Assembly: GCA_028281765.1 (NCBI GenBank)
Contig: JANQJF010000118.1
Location: 44,945-108,944, forward strand
DNA: 64,000 nucleotides
From: Planctomycetota bacterium
Lineage (GTDB): Bacteria; Planctomycetota; UBA1135; UBA2386
Direction of reading: 5' to 3'
Shown one piece after another: positions 26,598 through 35,900 of the stretch. The notes under the pieces are model-generated. The model was not told the origin of the DNA, ran no database searches, and saw only the letters and a program-made list of their open reading frames with translations. The position numbers and the translations under genes were made by a program. Numbering within the stretch: position 1 is the stretch's first letter; every line of letters begins with the position of its first letter.

Positions 26598-27518
26598 CTA
26601 CAGCCGGAACCGACCGCCGAACCCGAACACGAGACCCGGGTCGATGTCCTCGTCGAAGCGCTCGGTCCCGTTTCGGTCGTCGATCTCGATCTGGCCCCAG
26701 GGTGTGAAGCCGATCAGTCCGAACACCTCGACCGAGTCCACCGGCGTCCAGCTGGCGCCGAGCGAGACGATGCCCCGTTCGTCGCGCAGCACGGCGGCGG
26801 GGAGCAGGCCGTTGTCGTCGAGGCGGAAGTCGCGCCGCTGGTAGCGGACGTCCAGGAACAGGTTGCGGTCCTGCTGGGGGCGCCAGTTGAGTCTGCCGCC
26901 GATACCTTGCGAGTCGTCCGTGAGGTCGAGCCAGAGGCGTCGATGGATCTGCCAGTGATGGCCGAGCACGGGGAGGACCAGTGGCTGGTCGTCTTCGAGA
27001 AGCGACTGCACGGACACGCCCATGCGGAACGTGTAGTCCGCGTTGACCCGATGCGAGTAGCGCGCGTACCCGCCTGCCATGAGCGCGTCGTCGAGGTCGG
27101 CGCCGTCCTCCGCGCCGACGGTCAGGAGTCCACCGACTTCGATCGCCGAGCGTCGGTCGATCGGGAATTCGACCCCGCCGCGGAGCCGGACCATCAGCGC
27201 GTCCTCGGCGAGTGTTCCATCGTTCGAGACGGCTGCGGGGAGTCCCGAGAACTCGTAGTCGGAGCTCTCGACCTGCGCTTCGAAGTCCCACGTCGAGTCT
27301 TGCGTGAGATCGTCGGACAATCCGAAGCGGGGGCCGTTTCGCGTGACTTCGACCGAGCCGTTGTCACCGTCGAGGTCGGTGTCCGTGAACACGAAGAAGC
27401 CCGGGTCCGGACGAAAGCTCGGTTCTCGCTTCGGCAGGACGAGATGCTCGTTGGTCGAGCAGCTCGCCAACGTCGCTGCGATCGAGGCGGTGAGCACGGC
27501 GCACTGGTGAGCCTTCAT
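26598..27518 (-). CDS. outer-membrane-barrel-like lipoprotein, unknown function
   Basis: A 306-residue exported lipoprotein: the signal peptide ends in the lipobox TLASC with the lipidated Cys at residue 20. Later segments alternate polar and hydrophobic residues as in outer-membrane beta-barrels (RNLFLDVRYQRRDFRLDD, VEVFGLIGFTPWGQIEI) and the chain ends in FRL. The open frame reaches far upstream, but 27518 gives the lipobox and overlaps the stop of the hydrolase gene by four bases (ATGA), so translation is coupled. It may be a surface barrel partner of the hydrolase. I do not recognise the family. Confidence 0.75.
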   Translation of the reverse strand: MKAHQCAVLTASIAATLASCSTNEHLVLPKREPSFRPDPGFFVFTDTDLDGDNGSVEVTRNGPRFGLSDDLTQDSTWDFEAQVESSDYEFSGLPAAVSNDGTLAEDALMVRLRGGVEFPIDRRSAIEVGGLLTVGAEDGADLDDALMAGGYARYSHRVNADYTFRMGVSVQSLLEDDQPLVLPVLGHHWQIHRRLWLDLTDDSQGIGGRLNWRPQQDRNLFLDVRYQRRDFRLDDNGLLPAAVLRDERGIVSLGASWTPVDSVEVFGLIGFTPWGQIEIDDRNGTERFDEDIDPGLVFGFGGRFRL

Positions 27519-28558
27519 CGGTCCTCCGGCCGGGTCTGTCGCCGTGGAATCGCGGCGAGGGTTTCCCGGATCAGGTGCGACACTCGCTGCGGCTGGTCGA
27601 GCTGCACGTAGTGTCCCGCGTCTTCGACGAGGTCGAGGCGACTGCGCGGGAAGGACTCGTGAAACGCTCGCGCCAGCTTTGCGTCGAGATACGGATCCTC
27701 GGCGCCGAACACGATGTGCACGGGGGCATCGAACTCCGCCATGCGGGATCCGGCCGGGTTGTCGACCTCGACTTCGGCCTTGTAGACGCCGGCCAGACCG
27801 AAGAACGCGGGGCGGATCCCCTGAGCCTGGTGGCAGAGGACCGGCACGAACTCCTGCCGCGGGTCGTCGCGCACGAAGAACTTCTTCAGCTGATTGCCGA
27901 CACCCTTCTGCCATGCACTCGTGTTTCGAGTCGCGAGAAACACGCCGGCATCGCGACTGAAGCCGAGAGTCGAGAATCTGTCGATCGCCTCCGGCAGCTC
28001 GCGGCAGGTGATGCCGCGGTAGACCGTGTTCAGCAGGATCAGCGCGCGGACTCGCTCCGGCTCGTCGAGCGCGAACTCGATGCCCGGTACGCCCGAGGTG
28101 TCATGGACCACGAGCGCCACGCCGTCCCGCGGGTCGAAGTACCCGAGCACGGCGTCCAGGTCGCGACGCAGACCGCGGAAGTCGAAGGCGATGTCCTCCG
28201 GCTTGTCCGATTGACCCCAACCGAGGAAGTCGAAGGACACGACGCGGTGGGTCGACCCGAGTTCGGCCGCGAGCAGATCGTAGAGATGGAGGCTGTCCGG
28301 GATGCCGTGCAAGAGGAGGATCAGCGGCCCGGATTCGGCCGAGCTACCGGAGAACTCGCGTGCGTACAGCGTGTGTCCCGTGTCTCCGACTGGGACTCGG
28401 TGTTCGTCGAACTGCACGTTTGCGCGATATTCGCGGTCGTGCTGCTCGTACGCGACGCGGTAGCGCTCGAGGGGGCCGCACGCGAACAGCGGGACGAGGC
28501 CGAGAAGGCCGGCCGGCCGCAGTCGCGACAGGTGCCGTTTCCGGGGTGTGACATCCAT
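27515..28558 (-). CDS. alpha/beta hydrolase with Asp nucleophile, lipoprotein
   Basis: A 347-residue alpha/beta-fold enzyme with a lipobox near residue 27 (LVPLFACG). The oxyanion region is LLHGIPDS and the nucleophile elbow reads VVHDTSG, so the nucleophile is Asp, as in haloalkane dehalogenases and epoxide hydrolases rather than lipases. FGAEDPY and DAGHYVQLDQP supply the acid and the catalytic His. The start at 28558 is preferred over a start 30 bp upstream, which would place the operator inside the gene. The palindrome at 28559-28583 abuts the ATG and no ribosome site is visible, so the transcript may be leaderless. It faces an HxlR regulator. Confidence 0.85.
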   Translation of the reverse strand: MDVTPRKRHLSRLRPAGLLGLVPLFACGPLERYRVAYEQHDREYRANVQFDEHRVPVGDTGHTLYAREFSGSSAESGPLILLLHGIPDSLHLYDLLAAELGSTHRVVSFDFLGWGQSDKPEDIAFDFRGLRRDLDAVLGYFDPRDGVALVVHDTSGVPGIEFALDEPERVRALILLNTVYRGITCRELPEAIDRFSTLGFSRDAGVFLATRNTSAWQKGVGNQLKKFFVRDDPRQEFVPVLCHQAQGIRPAFFGLAGVYKAEVEVDNPAGSRMAEFDAPVHIVFGAEDPYLDAKLARAFHESFPRSRLDLVEDAGHYVQLDQPQRVSHLIRETLAAIPRRQTRPEDR

Positions 28559-28583
28559 TACGATAGTAACTACTGTTATCGTA
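28559..28583. promoter_or_regulatory. HxlR operator candidate TACGATA-N11-TATCGTA
   Basis: A perfect 7-bp inverted repeat in an AT-rich patch directly abuts the hydrolase start codon and lies about 100 bp before the divergent HxlR gene. Spaced TAC/GTA arms are typical of HxlR-type sites. Confidence 0.6.
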
Positions 28584-28680
28584 GTCACTGCGCAAGTGGA
28601 TGCGACGAGTCGAAAAATCGGCCCTCGACCTGCATCCTGGTCGCTACGGATCCGTTGTTCCGGTCCGAGTTTCGTCGCCG

Positions 28681-29061
28681 ATGCCGACCAGTCGTTCCGA
28701 TTCTCCCCGTTGCCCCGTCGCCCGCACGCTCGAGATCATCGGCGAGCGCTGGACGATTCTGATCCTGCGTGACCTCTTGCTCGACGGGCCGCGTCGTTTC
28801 CGCGACTTCGAGGAGTCGCTCTCGGGAGTGAGTCCGAACACGATCTCGTCGCGTCTCAAGCACCTCGAGGCGCACGGCGTGATCGAGCGTCAGCTCTACC
28901 AAGAACACCCGCCGCGGGTGGAGTACGTGCTCACCGAGAAGGGTCGCACTCTCGGCCCGCTGCTGCGCCAGATGCGGGACTGGGGCGAGAAGCACACGCC
29001 CGGGCCCCGTGGCCGGCGCGCGGCGAGCGAGAAGAAGGGGCGCGCGAAGTCCGGGAAGTAG
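28681..29061 (+). CDS. HxlR-family transcriptional regulator (copy 1)
   Basis: A 126-residue winged-helix regulator: CPVARTLEIIGERWTILILRDLLLDGPRRFRDFEE and ISPNTISSRL-like HTH, then the wing PPRVEYVLTEKG. A cysteine at the HxlR position (SPRCPVA) may sense electrophiles. The start at 28681 gives the usual family length. The C-terminus is a Lys/Arg-rich tail. It is divergent from the hydrolase/lipoprotein operon, with an inverted repeat in the shared promoter, so it probably controls both directions. Confidence 0.93.
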   Translation: MPTSRSDSPRCPVARTLEIIGERWTILILRDLLLDGPRRFRDFEESLSGVSPNTISSRLKHLEAHGVIERQLYQEHPPRVEYVLTEKGRTLGPLLRQMRDWGEKHTPGPRGRRAASEKKGRAKSGK

Positions 29062-29069
29062 GCGTGTCG

Positions 29070-30044
29070 CTACTGGGCCACGAGCGGCGCCGCTTCCGCG
29101 CGACGATCGCTGCCGGGGGACACGCCGAACTCGCGCTTGTACGCCCGGCAGAACGCGGCTTCCGATCGGTAACCCAGCCGCTCCGCGACGATACCGAGCG
29201 GTTCGTCGACGTCTCGGAGGGTCGAGCGTGCGACCTGCAGCCGCCACCGCGTCAGATACCGCATCGCCGGCTCACCGACGACATCGGTGAAGCGCGCCGC
29301 GAACGCGGAGCGCGACATCGCGGCGGTGCGCGCCAGCGACTCGACGGTCCAGTCGGCGCCCGGTTCGCGATGGATCGCCGCGATCGCGCGGCCGAGTCGT
29401 TCGTCGCGTAGCGCGGCGAGCCAGCCCGAGTCGACGTCGGACGTGGTTTCGATCCAGTGCCGCACCATCTGGATCGCGAGGATGTCGGCGAGGCGCGTGA
29501 TCACCGTTTCGCCACCCGGACGCAGCGCCTCGGCTTCGCGCGCGATGAAGCGCAGCGTGTCGGTGAGCCACCGATCGTCGCCGCCTTCCCAGGCATCGAG
29601 GTGGAGGACCGGCGGGAGCGCGTCGACGAGCCGTTCGGCCGAGGCGTGGTCGAACTTGACGACGACGCAGATCAGGCGGCACTCCGGTCCGCCGCCGCCG
29701 TGGCGCAAGAACTCGTAGCGCTCCGTGATGCGCTGGATCGGCAGATCGAAGAAGTCGATCGCTGCGCCGCCCGGCTCGTGCACCAAGCGATGCCCGAGGC
29801 CGTGGGGGACGAGCGCGAGGCTGCCGCGTTCGAGGGCGAGCGGCTCGCTGCCGTCGATCTCGAGCCAGCAGCGACCCGCGGTCACGATGTGGAACATCAT
29901 GTGTCCCTCGAGTGGCGGCAGGTCGACCCCCCAGGGCGCGGTCAACTCGGAGCGCGCGTAGACCGTGCCGGTCAGCCGCAGCAGGTGCAGGGCTTCGCCG
30001 AGAGGATCTTGGGGTGGTGGCGGCAGCTCGGTCGGACGTTCCAT
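29070..30044 (-). CDS. AraC-family transcriptional regulator with cupin domain
   Basis: A 324-residue protein. Residues 20-200 form an AraC_binding_2/Cupin_6 sensor domain (MMFHIVTAGRCWLEIDG, LALVPHGLGHRL). Residues 225-315 form the double HTH (TVESLARTAAMSRSAFAARFTDVVG, EPLGIVAERLGYRSEAAFCRAYKREFG). It is divergent from the NmrA-like/DUF4345 operon, and a strong inverted repeat lies 25 bp before its start. The sensor ligand is unknown; relatives often control detoxification oxidoreductases. Confidence 0.94.
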   Translation of the reverse strand: MERPTELPPPPQDPLGEALHLLRLTGTVYARSELTAPWGVDLPPLEGHMMFHIVTAGRCWLEIDGSEPLALERGSLALVPHGLGHRLVHEPGGAAIDFFDLPIQRITERYEFLRHGGGGPECRLICVVVKFDHASAERLVDALPPVLHLDAWEGGDDRWLTDTLRFIAREAEALRPGGETVITRLADILAIQMVRHWIETTSDVDSGWLAALRDERLGRAIAAIHREPGADWTVESLARTAAMSRSAFAARFTDVVGEPAMRYLTRWRLQVARSTLRDVDEPLGIVAERLGYRSEAAFCRAYKREFGVSPGSDRRAEAAPLVAQ

Positions 30045-30068
30045 GTCGGGAGTATCGGGTGTTTTCGC

Positions 30069-30096
30069 CTGATCGTCCAGTGTTGTGGACGATCAG
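30069..30096. promoter_or_regulatory. perfect 11-bp inverted repeat between araC and NmrA-like operon
   Basis: CTGATCGTCCA (30069-30079) and its exact complement (30086-30096) flank GTGTTG. It lies 25 bp before the AraC start and about 100 bp before the NmrA-like gene, so it is a candidate operator or, if transcribed, a stem-loop in a leader. Confidence 0.6.
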
Positions 30097-30197
30097 CATA
30101 TTCATGTGGACTCATTGGCATGGTGCGTCCAGCCAGGATCGACGATGGTGTTCATCGAGCGAAACGCGCTCACCCAACCGAACCAGGAGCCTTCGAA

Positions 30198-31040
30198 ATG
30201 CAAAACGTCCTTCCGACCCTCGTCATCGCCGCGACGGGCAAGACCGGCCGCCGCGTCGCCGACCAGCTCGAGTCTCGCGATCTTCCCGTTCGCCGCGGAT
30301 CCCGGTCGGGCGCGACCCCGTTCGACTGGAACGACCAGTCGACCTGGGCCTCCGCGCTCGAGGGAGTCGGGGCGGTCTACGTCGTCTACAGCCCGGACCT
30401 GGCGGTCCCTGAGGCGCCGGACGCGATCACGAAGTTCACCGAGCTGGCTCGCGAGCAGGGCGTGCGCCGCCTCGTGCTGCTCTCCGGCCGCGGCGAGGAG
30501 GAGGCTCAGCGCTGCGAGCGGATCGTCCAGGACTCCGGCCTCGAGTGGACCGTCGTCCGCGCGAGCTGGTTCGCGCAGAACTTCGACGAGGGTGCGTTCC
30601 ACGAGCTCGTGCTCTCGGGGGAAGTCGCGCTGCCGGCGGGCGACGTGCTCGAGCCGTTCATCGACATCGACGACATCGCGGATGTGGCGGTTGCCGCACT
30701 CACGGACGACGCGCACGTCGGCCAGGTCTACGAGGTCACCGGCCCGCGGCTCATGACCTTCGCGGACGCGGTCGCGGAGATCGCGGCCGAGATCGGACGT
30801 GACGTGCGTTATGTGACGATCCCCGGTGAGGCGTTCCGAGCTGGTCTGACCGAGGCGGGCATGCCGCAGGGCCAGGTCGAGCTGCTCGACTTCCTGTTCA
30901 CGACTGTGCTCGACGGGCGCAATGCGAGCACCGCGGACGGCGTCGAGCGCGCGCTCGGCCGCCCGGCGCGCGACTTCCGCGACTACGTCCGCGCCGCCGC
31001 CGCGCGCGGCGCGTGGGACATGCCCGCGGCGCAGTCCTGA
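30198..31040 (+). CDS. NmrA-like NAD(P)-binding protein
   Basis: A 280-residue atypical SDR of the NmrA/HSCARG/YtfG group: Rossmann motif IAATGKTGRRVADQL near residues 10-24 and YVVYSPDL, with the substrate-side residues FIDIDDIADVAVAAL and no YxxxK catalytic pair. Members act as redox sensors or NAD(P)H:quinone reductases. The ATG at 30198 has an AGGAG ribosome site at a good distance; the long upstream frame is noise. The DUF4345 gene follows after 31 bp, so these form an operon, probably under the divergent AraC regulator. Confidence 0.92.
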   Translation: MQNVLPTLVIAATGKTGRRVADQLESRDLPVRRGSRSGATPFDWNDQSTWASALEGVGAVYVVYSPDLAVPEAPDAITKFTELAREQGVRRLVLLSGRGEEEAQRCERIVQDSGLEWTVVRASWFAQNFDEGAFHELVLSGEVALPAGDVLEPFIDIDDIADVAVAALTDDAHVGQVYEVTGPRLMTFADAVAEIAAEIGRDVRYVTIPGEAFRAGLTEAGMPQGQVELLDFLFTTVLDGRNASTADGVERALGRPARDFRDYVRAAAARGAWDMPAAQS

Positions 31041-31071
31041 TCCCTCAACACCTCAACCACACGAGACAGCC

Positions 31072-31491
31072 ATGGAACTCACGAAGAAACTCCGTTCTCT
31101 CCTCGCCCTCAGCGCCGCTCTCGCGATCGCGATCGGCGCGACCATCCTGTTCGCTCCGGCCGACTTCCACGCGACGAACGGCATCGAGCTCGCTGCGGAC
31201 GCCAACCTCTTGAGCGAGGTCCGGGCACCCGGCGCGGCTCTCGCCGTGCTCGGACTGCTCATGCTCGTCGGCGTGTTCGTGCGGGCCTTTGCGCTGACGT
31301 CCACGTCGATCGCGGCGGCGGTCTTCCTCGCCTACGGCGGTGGGCGCCTGCTGAGCATGGGGCTCGACGGTCTGCCGGGGGAAGGCCTCGTCGTCGCGAC
31401 CGTGATCGAGATCGTCGTCGGTGCGCTGTGCGCGGCGGCACTCGTGCGGCACGCGCGTCGCGCGCAGGCGGACGTCGCGCCGGTCGTCTGA
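31072..31491 (+). CDS. DUF4345 membrane protein
   Basis: A 139-residue protein with four membrane segments (LLALSAALAIAIGATILF, APGAALAVLGLLMLVGVFV, STSIAAAVFLAYGGGRLL, GLVVATVIEIVVGALC). The size and the pattern around NGIELAADANLLSEVRAPG match DUF4345 proteins, whose function is unknown. It is the second gene of the NmrA-like operon. It is close to the convergent 2OG-oxygenase gene, whose stop is 5 bp away. Confidence 0.85.
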   Translation: MELTKKLRSLLALSAALAIAIGATILFAPADFHATNGIELAADANLLSEVRAPGAALAVLGLLMLVGVFVRAFALTSTSIAAAVFLAYGGGRLLSMGLDGLPGEGLVVATVIEIVVGALCAAALVRHARRAQADVAPVV

Positions 31492-31495
31492 GGCG

Positions 31496-32245
31496 TCACT
31501 GCTCGCTGCGCGCGCGCTGGCACCACGCGGGGCACGGGCTGCCGGGGGGTAGCATCGCCGCCGGGTGTTTCGAGCTCTGCAGCCAGAGGATCAAGTTCCG
31601 GCGCCGTCCGCCTTCGATCCAGCGGACGCCGTGCCGGTTCGCGCCCGCGTGCAGGATCGCGATTCCCGCTTCGTGGACGTACTCGAACTCCTCGCCGGGG
31701 CGGGGATCGGACTGTCGATGGTCGGGACACCGCATGCCGCGGAAGTAGAGCTCGGCGCCGTCACAGTCGTTCTCGAGGCAGAGGTTGACGGTGACGACGG
31801 CGTCGTCCGCGTGGTAGCCGAGCATCTCGTCGCCGGTCATCCCGTAGTCGACGACGAAGCCGTAGATCGAATCGAGGTCCGCGCCGCCGAGGTCGCCGAA
31901 CAGCTGTGCCGAGATCGGCCGCAGCCACTCGCGGAGCGCCTCGTCGAACAGGTCTCCCCAACCCAGCGCCGTCAGCGCGGCGCCCGCGTCGTGCATCGAG
32001 TTCGGCGGTGCGGGTGGTTGGCCGAGACGCGTGAGTTCGCCGATTCGTGCGTCATAGCGCGCGAGGAAGTCCGCGCACCACGCGGGTTCGACCTTCGGCA
32101 GACGGTAGATGCCGGACGCGATCTGCGGCACCCAGGTGCGACATGCCGCCGAGGGATCGGATCGTAAGCCCTCCAGGAAATCGGCCGGAAGCAGGGCGTC
32201 GAGACTCGGGCGTTCGATCGGGCGGGGTGGCGGGCGGCGCGGCAT
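31496..32245 (-). CDS. 2OG-Fe(II) oxygenase superfamily protein
   Basis: A 249-residue double-stranded beta-helix dioxygenase. The iron ligands are His145 and Asp147 (YHADDAVVTVNL) and His205 (GANRHGVRWI), with Arg214-216 as the 2-oxoglutarate site (EGGRRRNLILW). It resembles prolyl-4-hydroxylase-like and OGFOD2-type proteins, which hydroxylate proteins or nucleic acids. Its ATG directly follows the stop of the macro-domain gene, so both are cotranscribed. The substrate is not predictable from sequence. Confidence 0.85.
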   Translation of the reverse strand: MPRRPPPRPIERPSLDALLPADFLEGLRSDPSAACRTWVPQIASGIYRLPKVEPAWCADFLARYDARIGELTRLGQPPAPPNSMHDAGAALTALGWGDLFDEALREWLRPISAQLFGDLGGADLDSIYGFVVDYGMTGDEMLGYHADDAVVTVNLCLENDCDGAELYFRGMRCPDHRQSDPRPGEEFEYVHEAGIAILHAGANRHGVRWIEGGRRRNLILWLQSSKHPAAMLPPGSPCPAWCQRARSEQ

Positions 32246-32794
32246 TCAGGGAGCGAGGTGCGAGTGAGCGACGTCGAGCCATCGTCGATGGCTGTCGGTG
32301 TCGAACAAGACGAAGCGAACTCGTTCGATGTCGCCGACGTAGGACCGGCACGCTTCGAAAGCAATCGCTGCCGCGGGCTCGTGGGGGAACCCGTATACGC
32401 CGCACGAGATCGCGGGAAATGCGATCGACCGGGCGCCGCGTTCGTTGGCGAGCCGCAGCGTGGCGCGATACGCCGATGCCAACACGGGTTCGGACTCTTC
32501 GAGGCTCGAGAAGATCGGTCCGACGGTGTGGATGACCCATTGACAGGCGAGTCCGTAGCCCGCAGTGGCGCGCGCTTCGCCACGCGGACAGCGGATCCCC
32601 GGCTGGACCTCGGCGACGGTCCGGCACTCCTCGAGGAGTTCGGGGCCCGCGACCCGATGGATCGCGCCGTCCACGCCGGCGCCGCCGAGCATTCGCTCGT
32701 TTGCCGCGTTGACGATTGCATCGACCGTTTCGCGCGTGATGTCCCCTTGGACGAGTTCGAGCGTCGCGGACTCGGTGAGCGTGTAGGTCGTCAT
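32246..32794 (-). CDS. macro-domain ADP-ribose hydrolase (YmdB-like)
   Basis: A 182-residue macro domain: QGDITRETVDAIVNAANERMLGGAGVDGAIHRVAG is the signature binding loop, and GECRCPRGEA-like, GLACQWVIHTVGP and FPAISCGVYGFP follow. These enzymes remove ADP-ribose from proteins or hydrolyse O-acetyl-ADP-ribose in the cytoplasm. It is followed without a gap by a 2OG-Fe(II) oxygenase on the same strand. The promoter shares the 143-bp gap with the divergent 1089-residue protein. Confidence 0.95.
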   Translation of the reverse strand: MTTYTLTESATLELVQGDITRETVDAIVNAANERMLGGAGVDGAIHRVAGPELLEECRTVAEVQPGIRCPRGEARATAGYGLACQWVIHTVGPIFSSLEESEPVLASAYRATLRLANERGARSIAFPAISCGVYGFPHEPAAAIAFEACRSYVGDIERVRFVLFDTDSHRRWLDVAHSHLAP

Positions 32795-32937
32795 GGGTCG
32801 TGCGTCTCCTGCATGTCTCGATGAATGAGAGGGTTAGGCGCGCCGCGGATCGCCACGGTGGAAAATCTGAGAAAATGCCGGATGGGTGGCCCTCCTCGTG
32901 TCGCTGAACCCTGACCAGTGCCCGGAACAGGAGTCCC

Positions 32938-35900
32938 ATGGTCAAACTCAAGACGCTCGAGGATCTGCAGAACTGGAAGGACTACCGGATCTTCCTGAAG
33001 AGCGAGTTCGGTCGGCTGACGACGGATGGTTCGCCGGTCTACATCAGTCGCGACGCGGTGGACTTCGATCTCGGCGGCAAGTCGTTCTCGGGAAACGCGG
33101 TCCTGTTCGGCGACAAGAGCAGCGCGGTCGTGAAGTCGATCCGCAAGGGCGGCCTCGTCGTGCGCGAGGGCGTAGCGCGCGCGACTGACGGCAAGGTCAG
33201 CGTCGAGGGGATGTCGGGCAGTTTGGTGAAGCTCGCGAACAAGACCTTGATGAAGATGGGGGCGAGCTTCCGCCTTGTCGCCGGGTCGGGCGAGGACGGC
33301 GCGGCCGAACCGGACGCGGCCGCGCTGCTCGACCTGCCGACGTACGTGAAGTTCCTGAAGGCGCAGTTCAAGAAGCTGTCTGCGGACAGTTCGGCTCCGT
33401 TCTACGTGAGCCGCAAGCCGATGGAGTTCCGACTTTCTGGCCAGAAGGTCCCGCTGCACGCGGTGCTCGCGGGCAAGCGTGCGCCCGCCTTCGCGAAGGC
33501 CCTCAAGCGCGAAGGTGCCGTTTTCGGAGAAGGGGTCTGCTTCGCCGGGACGGGCAAGCAGCTCGAAGTCGGCGGCCTCCCGTCGGCGGCCATTCGATTC
33601 GCCGAGCGCACGTTGAAACGACTCAAGACCGGCTACACCGTCACGGAGCGGGACGCCGGCGACGCGAGCGATGTCGCCGCGACGGGCGAGAAGACGATCG
33701 ATGGACAGAAGGTGTCCGGGGACGTGGCGAAACCCGCGAGCAGCGGCGGCAAGGACGATCCGCCGCCGGCCGGCTACGACTCCAAGGTGTCGGGCAAGGG
33801 CGTCGTCGAAGACGGCAAGATCGGCGCGGAGCTCGGTCACGAGAAGGCGCAGCACGACGGGATCGGCGGCAAGGAAGGCGCGTCCTTGAAGGGCAACCTG
33901 AAGGTCGGCGGTGGCATCGAGGCCGGCGTCGATCTCGAGCGGTCCAAGTCCGACGGCCGAGGCAACGAGTTCAAGACCGGCGTTGGCGTCAGCAACAAGG
34001 GGATCTCCGTGTCCGAAGAGGAGACCCGGGCGACCGCTGGCGGCGGTTCGACGACGACGTCGTTCAAGGGCGACGTCAACTTCAAGGACAAGGAGGCGGG
34101 CGTCTCCTACGAGAAGAAGTCGAAGGTCGACGAGAAGGCCGATGAGGAGACTTCGAAGGTGACCGGCAAGGTCAAGCTCGGGGACAAGGGCGGCGAGGCG
34201 ACGGTCGGTGGCGAAGTCGGGCGCGGCAAGAAGTCCGCCGGCGGATCGGTCACGTTCAAGGACATCTGGAAGCTCACGCCCCTGAAGGGCGGCAAGATCA
34301 AGGTCGAGTGGGTCGGGGGCGCTGCGGCGTCGATGAACGCCGGGAGCAAGGGCGAGAAGGCCGGCGGTTCGGTCGGCATCTCCGGGACGTCACAGACGAC
34401 GTACGAGGCGGTCTTCGACAGCAAGGAAGAGGCGAAGAAGTTCGTCAAGAAGCACTCGGTCCCGCCGGGGTACGAGTCGGCCGAGAAGATGCGCGTCGGC
34501 GACAAGACGACGACCGAAACCGGCGGCAGCGTCGGCGCCGGCGTGAAGGCGACGCTCGAAGGCGTCGAGTTCGGTGCGAACATCCAGTACGGCAGCTCGA
34601 CGGTCGTTTCCGTGCAGCGCGAATCCAAGCACACGTTCATCGTCAAGTACGTCGACCTCGAGCAGCTCGGCTACGGCGGGAGCATCGGTGCCGTCATGAA
34701 GCTCGGAATCTCGTGGACCGACACGGACTACGGGTTCAGCGTCGTGCGTTTCGACTTCCGCGCGCCGGAGGCCAAGTCGGCGTTCCAGACGTTCAAGCGT
34801 TCTGGCAAGCTGCAGAAGGCGAACGGAGTCAAGCTGCTGGAGAAGGGCGATACGAACAAGCAGGGGCGCAAGCTCGAGGTGTCGCTCGGCCCCGCGAAGT
34901 TCTCGTACGGACCCGAGACCACGAGCACGGAGAAGACCGACGCGCAGGGCCGCAAGGTCATCGTCGAAGAGGGCAAGGACTCACTGAACGCGAGTCTCGA
35001 CCTGTTCGGCGACAAGGTCAGCGTCGGTGGCTACGAGATCGACACGAGCTGGCTCAAGGATCAGTACAAGGAAGAACACACGGTGACGATCACCGAGGTC
35101 GACGGCCAGCCGGCGTTCACGATCAAGTCGACGATCGATGCCGCGGGTCGAGACACGGCGGCGCGCGTCATCGGGGAAGTCACCAACGAGAAGAACCACA
35201 CGGGCGAAGGAGCGCCCGCCGGCGATTGGACGGTCGAGCTCTCGGTGACACCCGCACAGATGGAGAAGTTCGCGGGCTTGGTCAAAGCCGAGAAGGTGAA
35301 CAAGTACTCGATGTTCCATGAGACGAAGTACGTCGATCGGTTGCGAACGGACTTGAAGTCGGCAAAGGACGGGCGGGCGTACTACCAAGCGCTGACGAGC
35401 TTCTTCGCTGAGACTGGGTCCGACGGGCTCCGGTTTCTGCAGGAGTCGATCGGTGACCTTCCCGCGAGTTTCGATCTCGAGGCGGTGCACGATCCGCACA
35501 ACGTGTGGCTGAGCTCGGCGGAGTTCTCGGCGTACAAGTCGTCGATTCGTCGACTCGACGACGCGATCGGGAGGCAAGACTACTCGGAAGCCGTCCTGCA
35601 GGAGATCGCGACCAAGGCGGGAGAGCTGCAGTTCAAGATCGACAAGCTCAAGAACGACGCGGTCTACCGCGAGATTCCGGGCGTGGAGAAGGCGAATTAC
35701 CGCAAGCGTCTCGGCATCCTGCTCGACCAAGTGCTCGAGCTGCAGAAGTACGTGGAGCACGCGTCCAAGACCGACGGGTCGACCGTCGACTCGCACCATG
35801 CGGAGAAGGGGCGGGCCCTCGTCAAGGAGCTCGAGACCAAGCAGGACCGGGTCGAGAAGGTGATGAAGCAGGTGAAGCGGATTCTCCGCTACCACACCGA

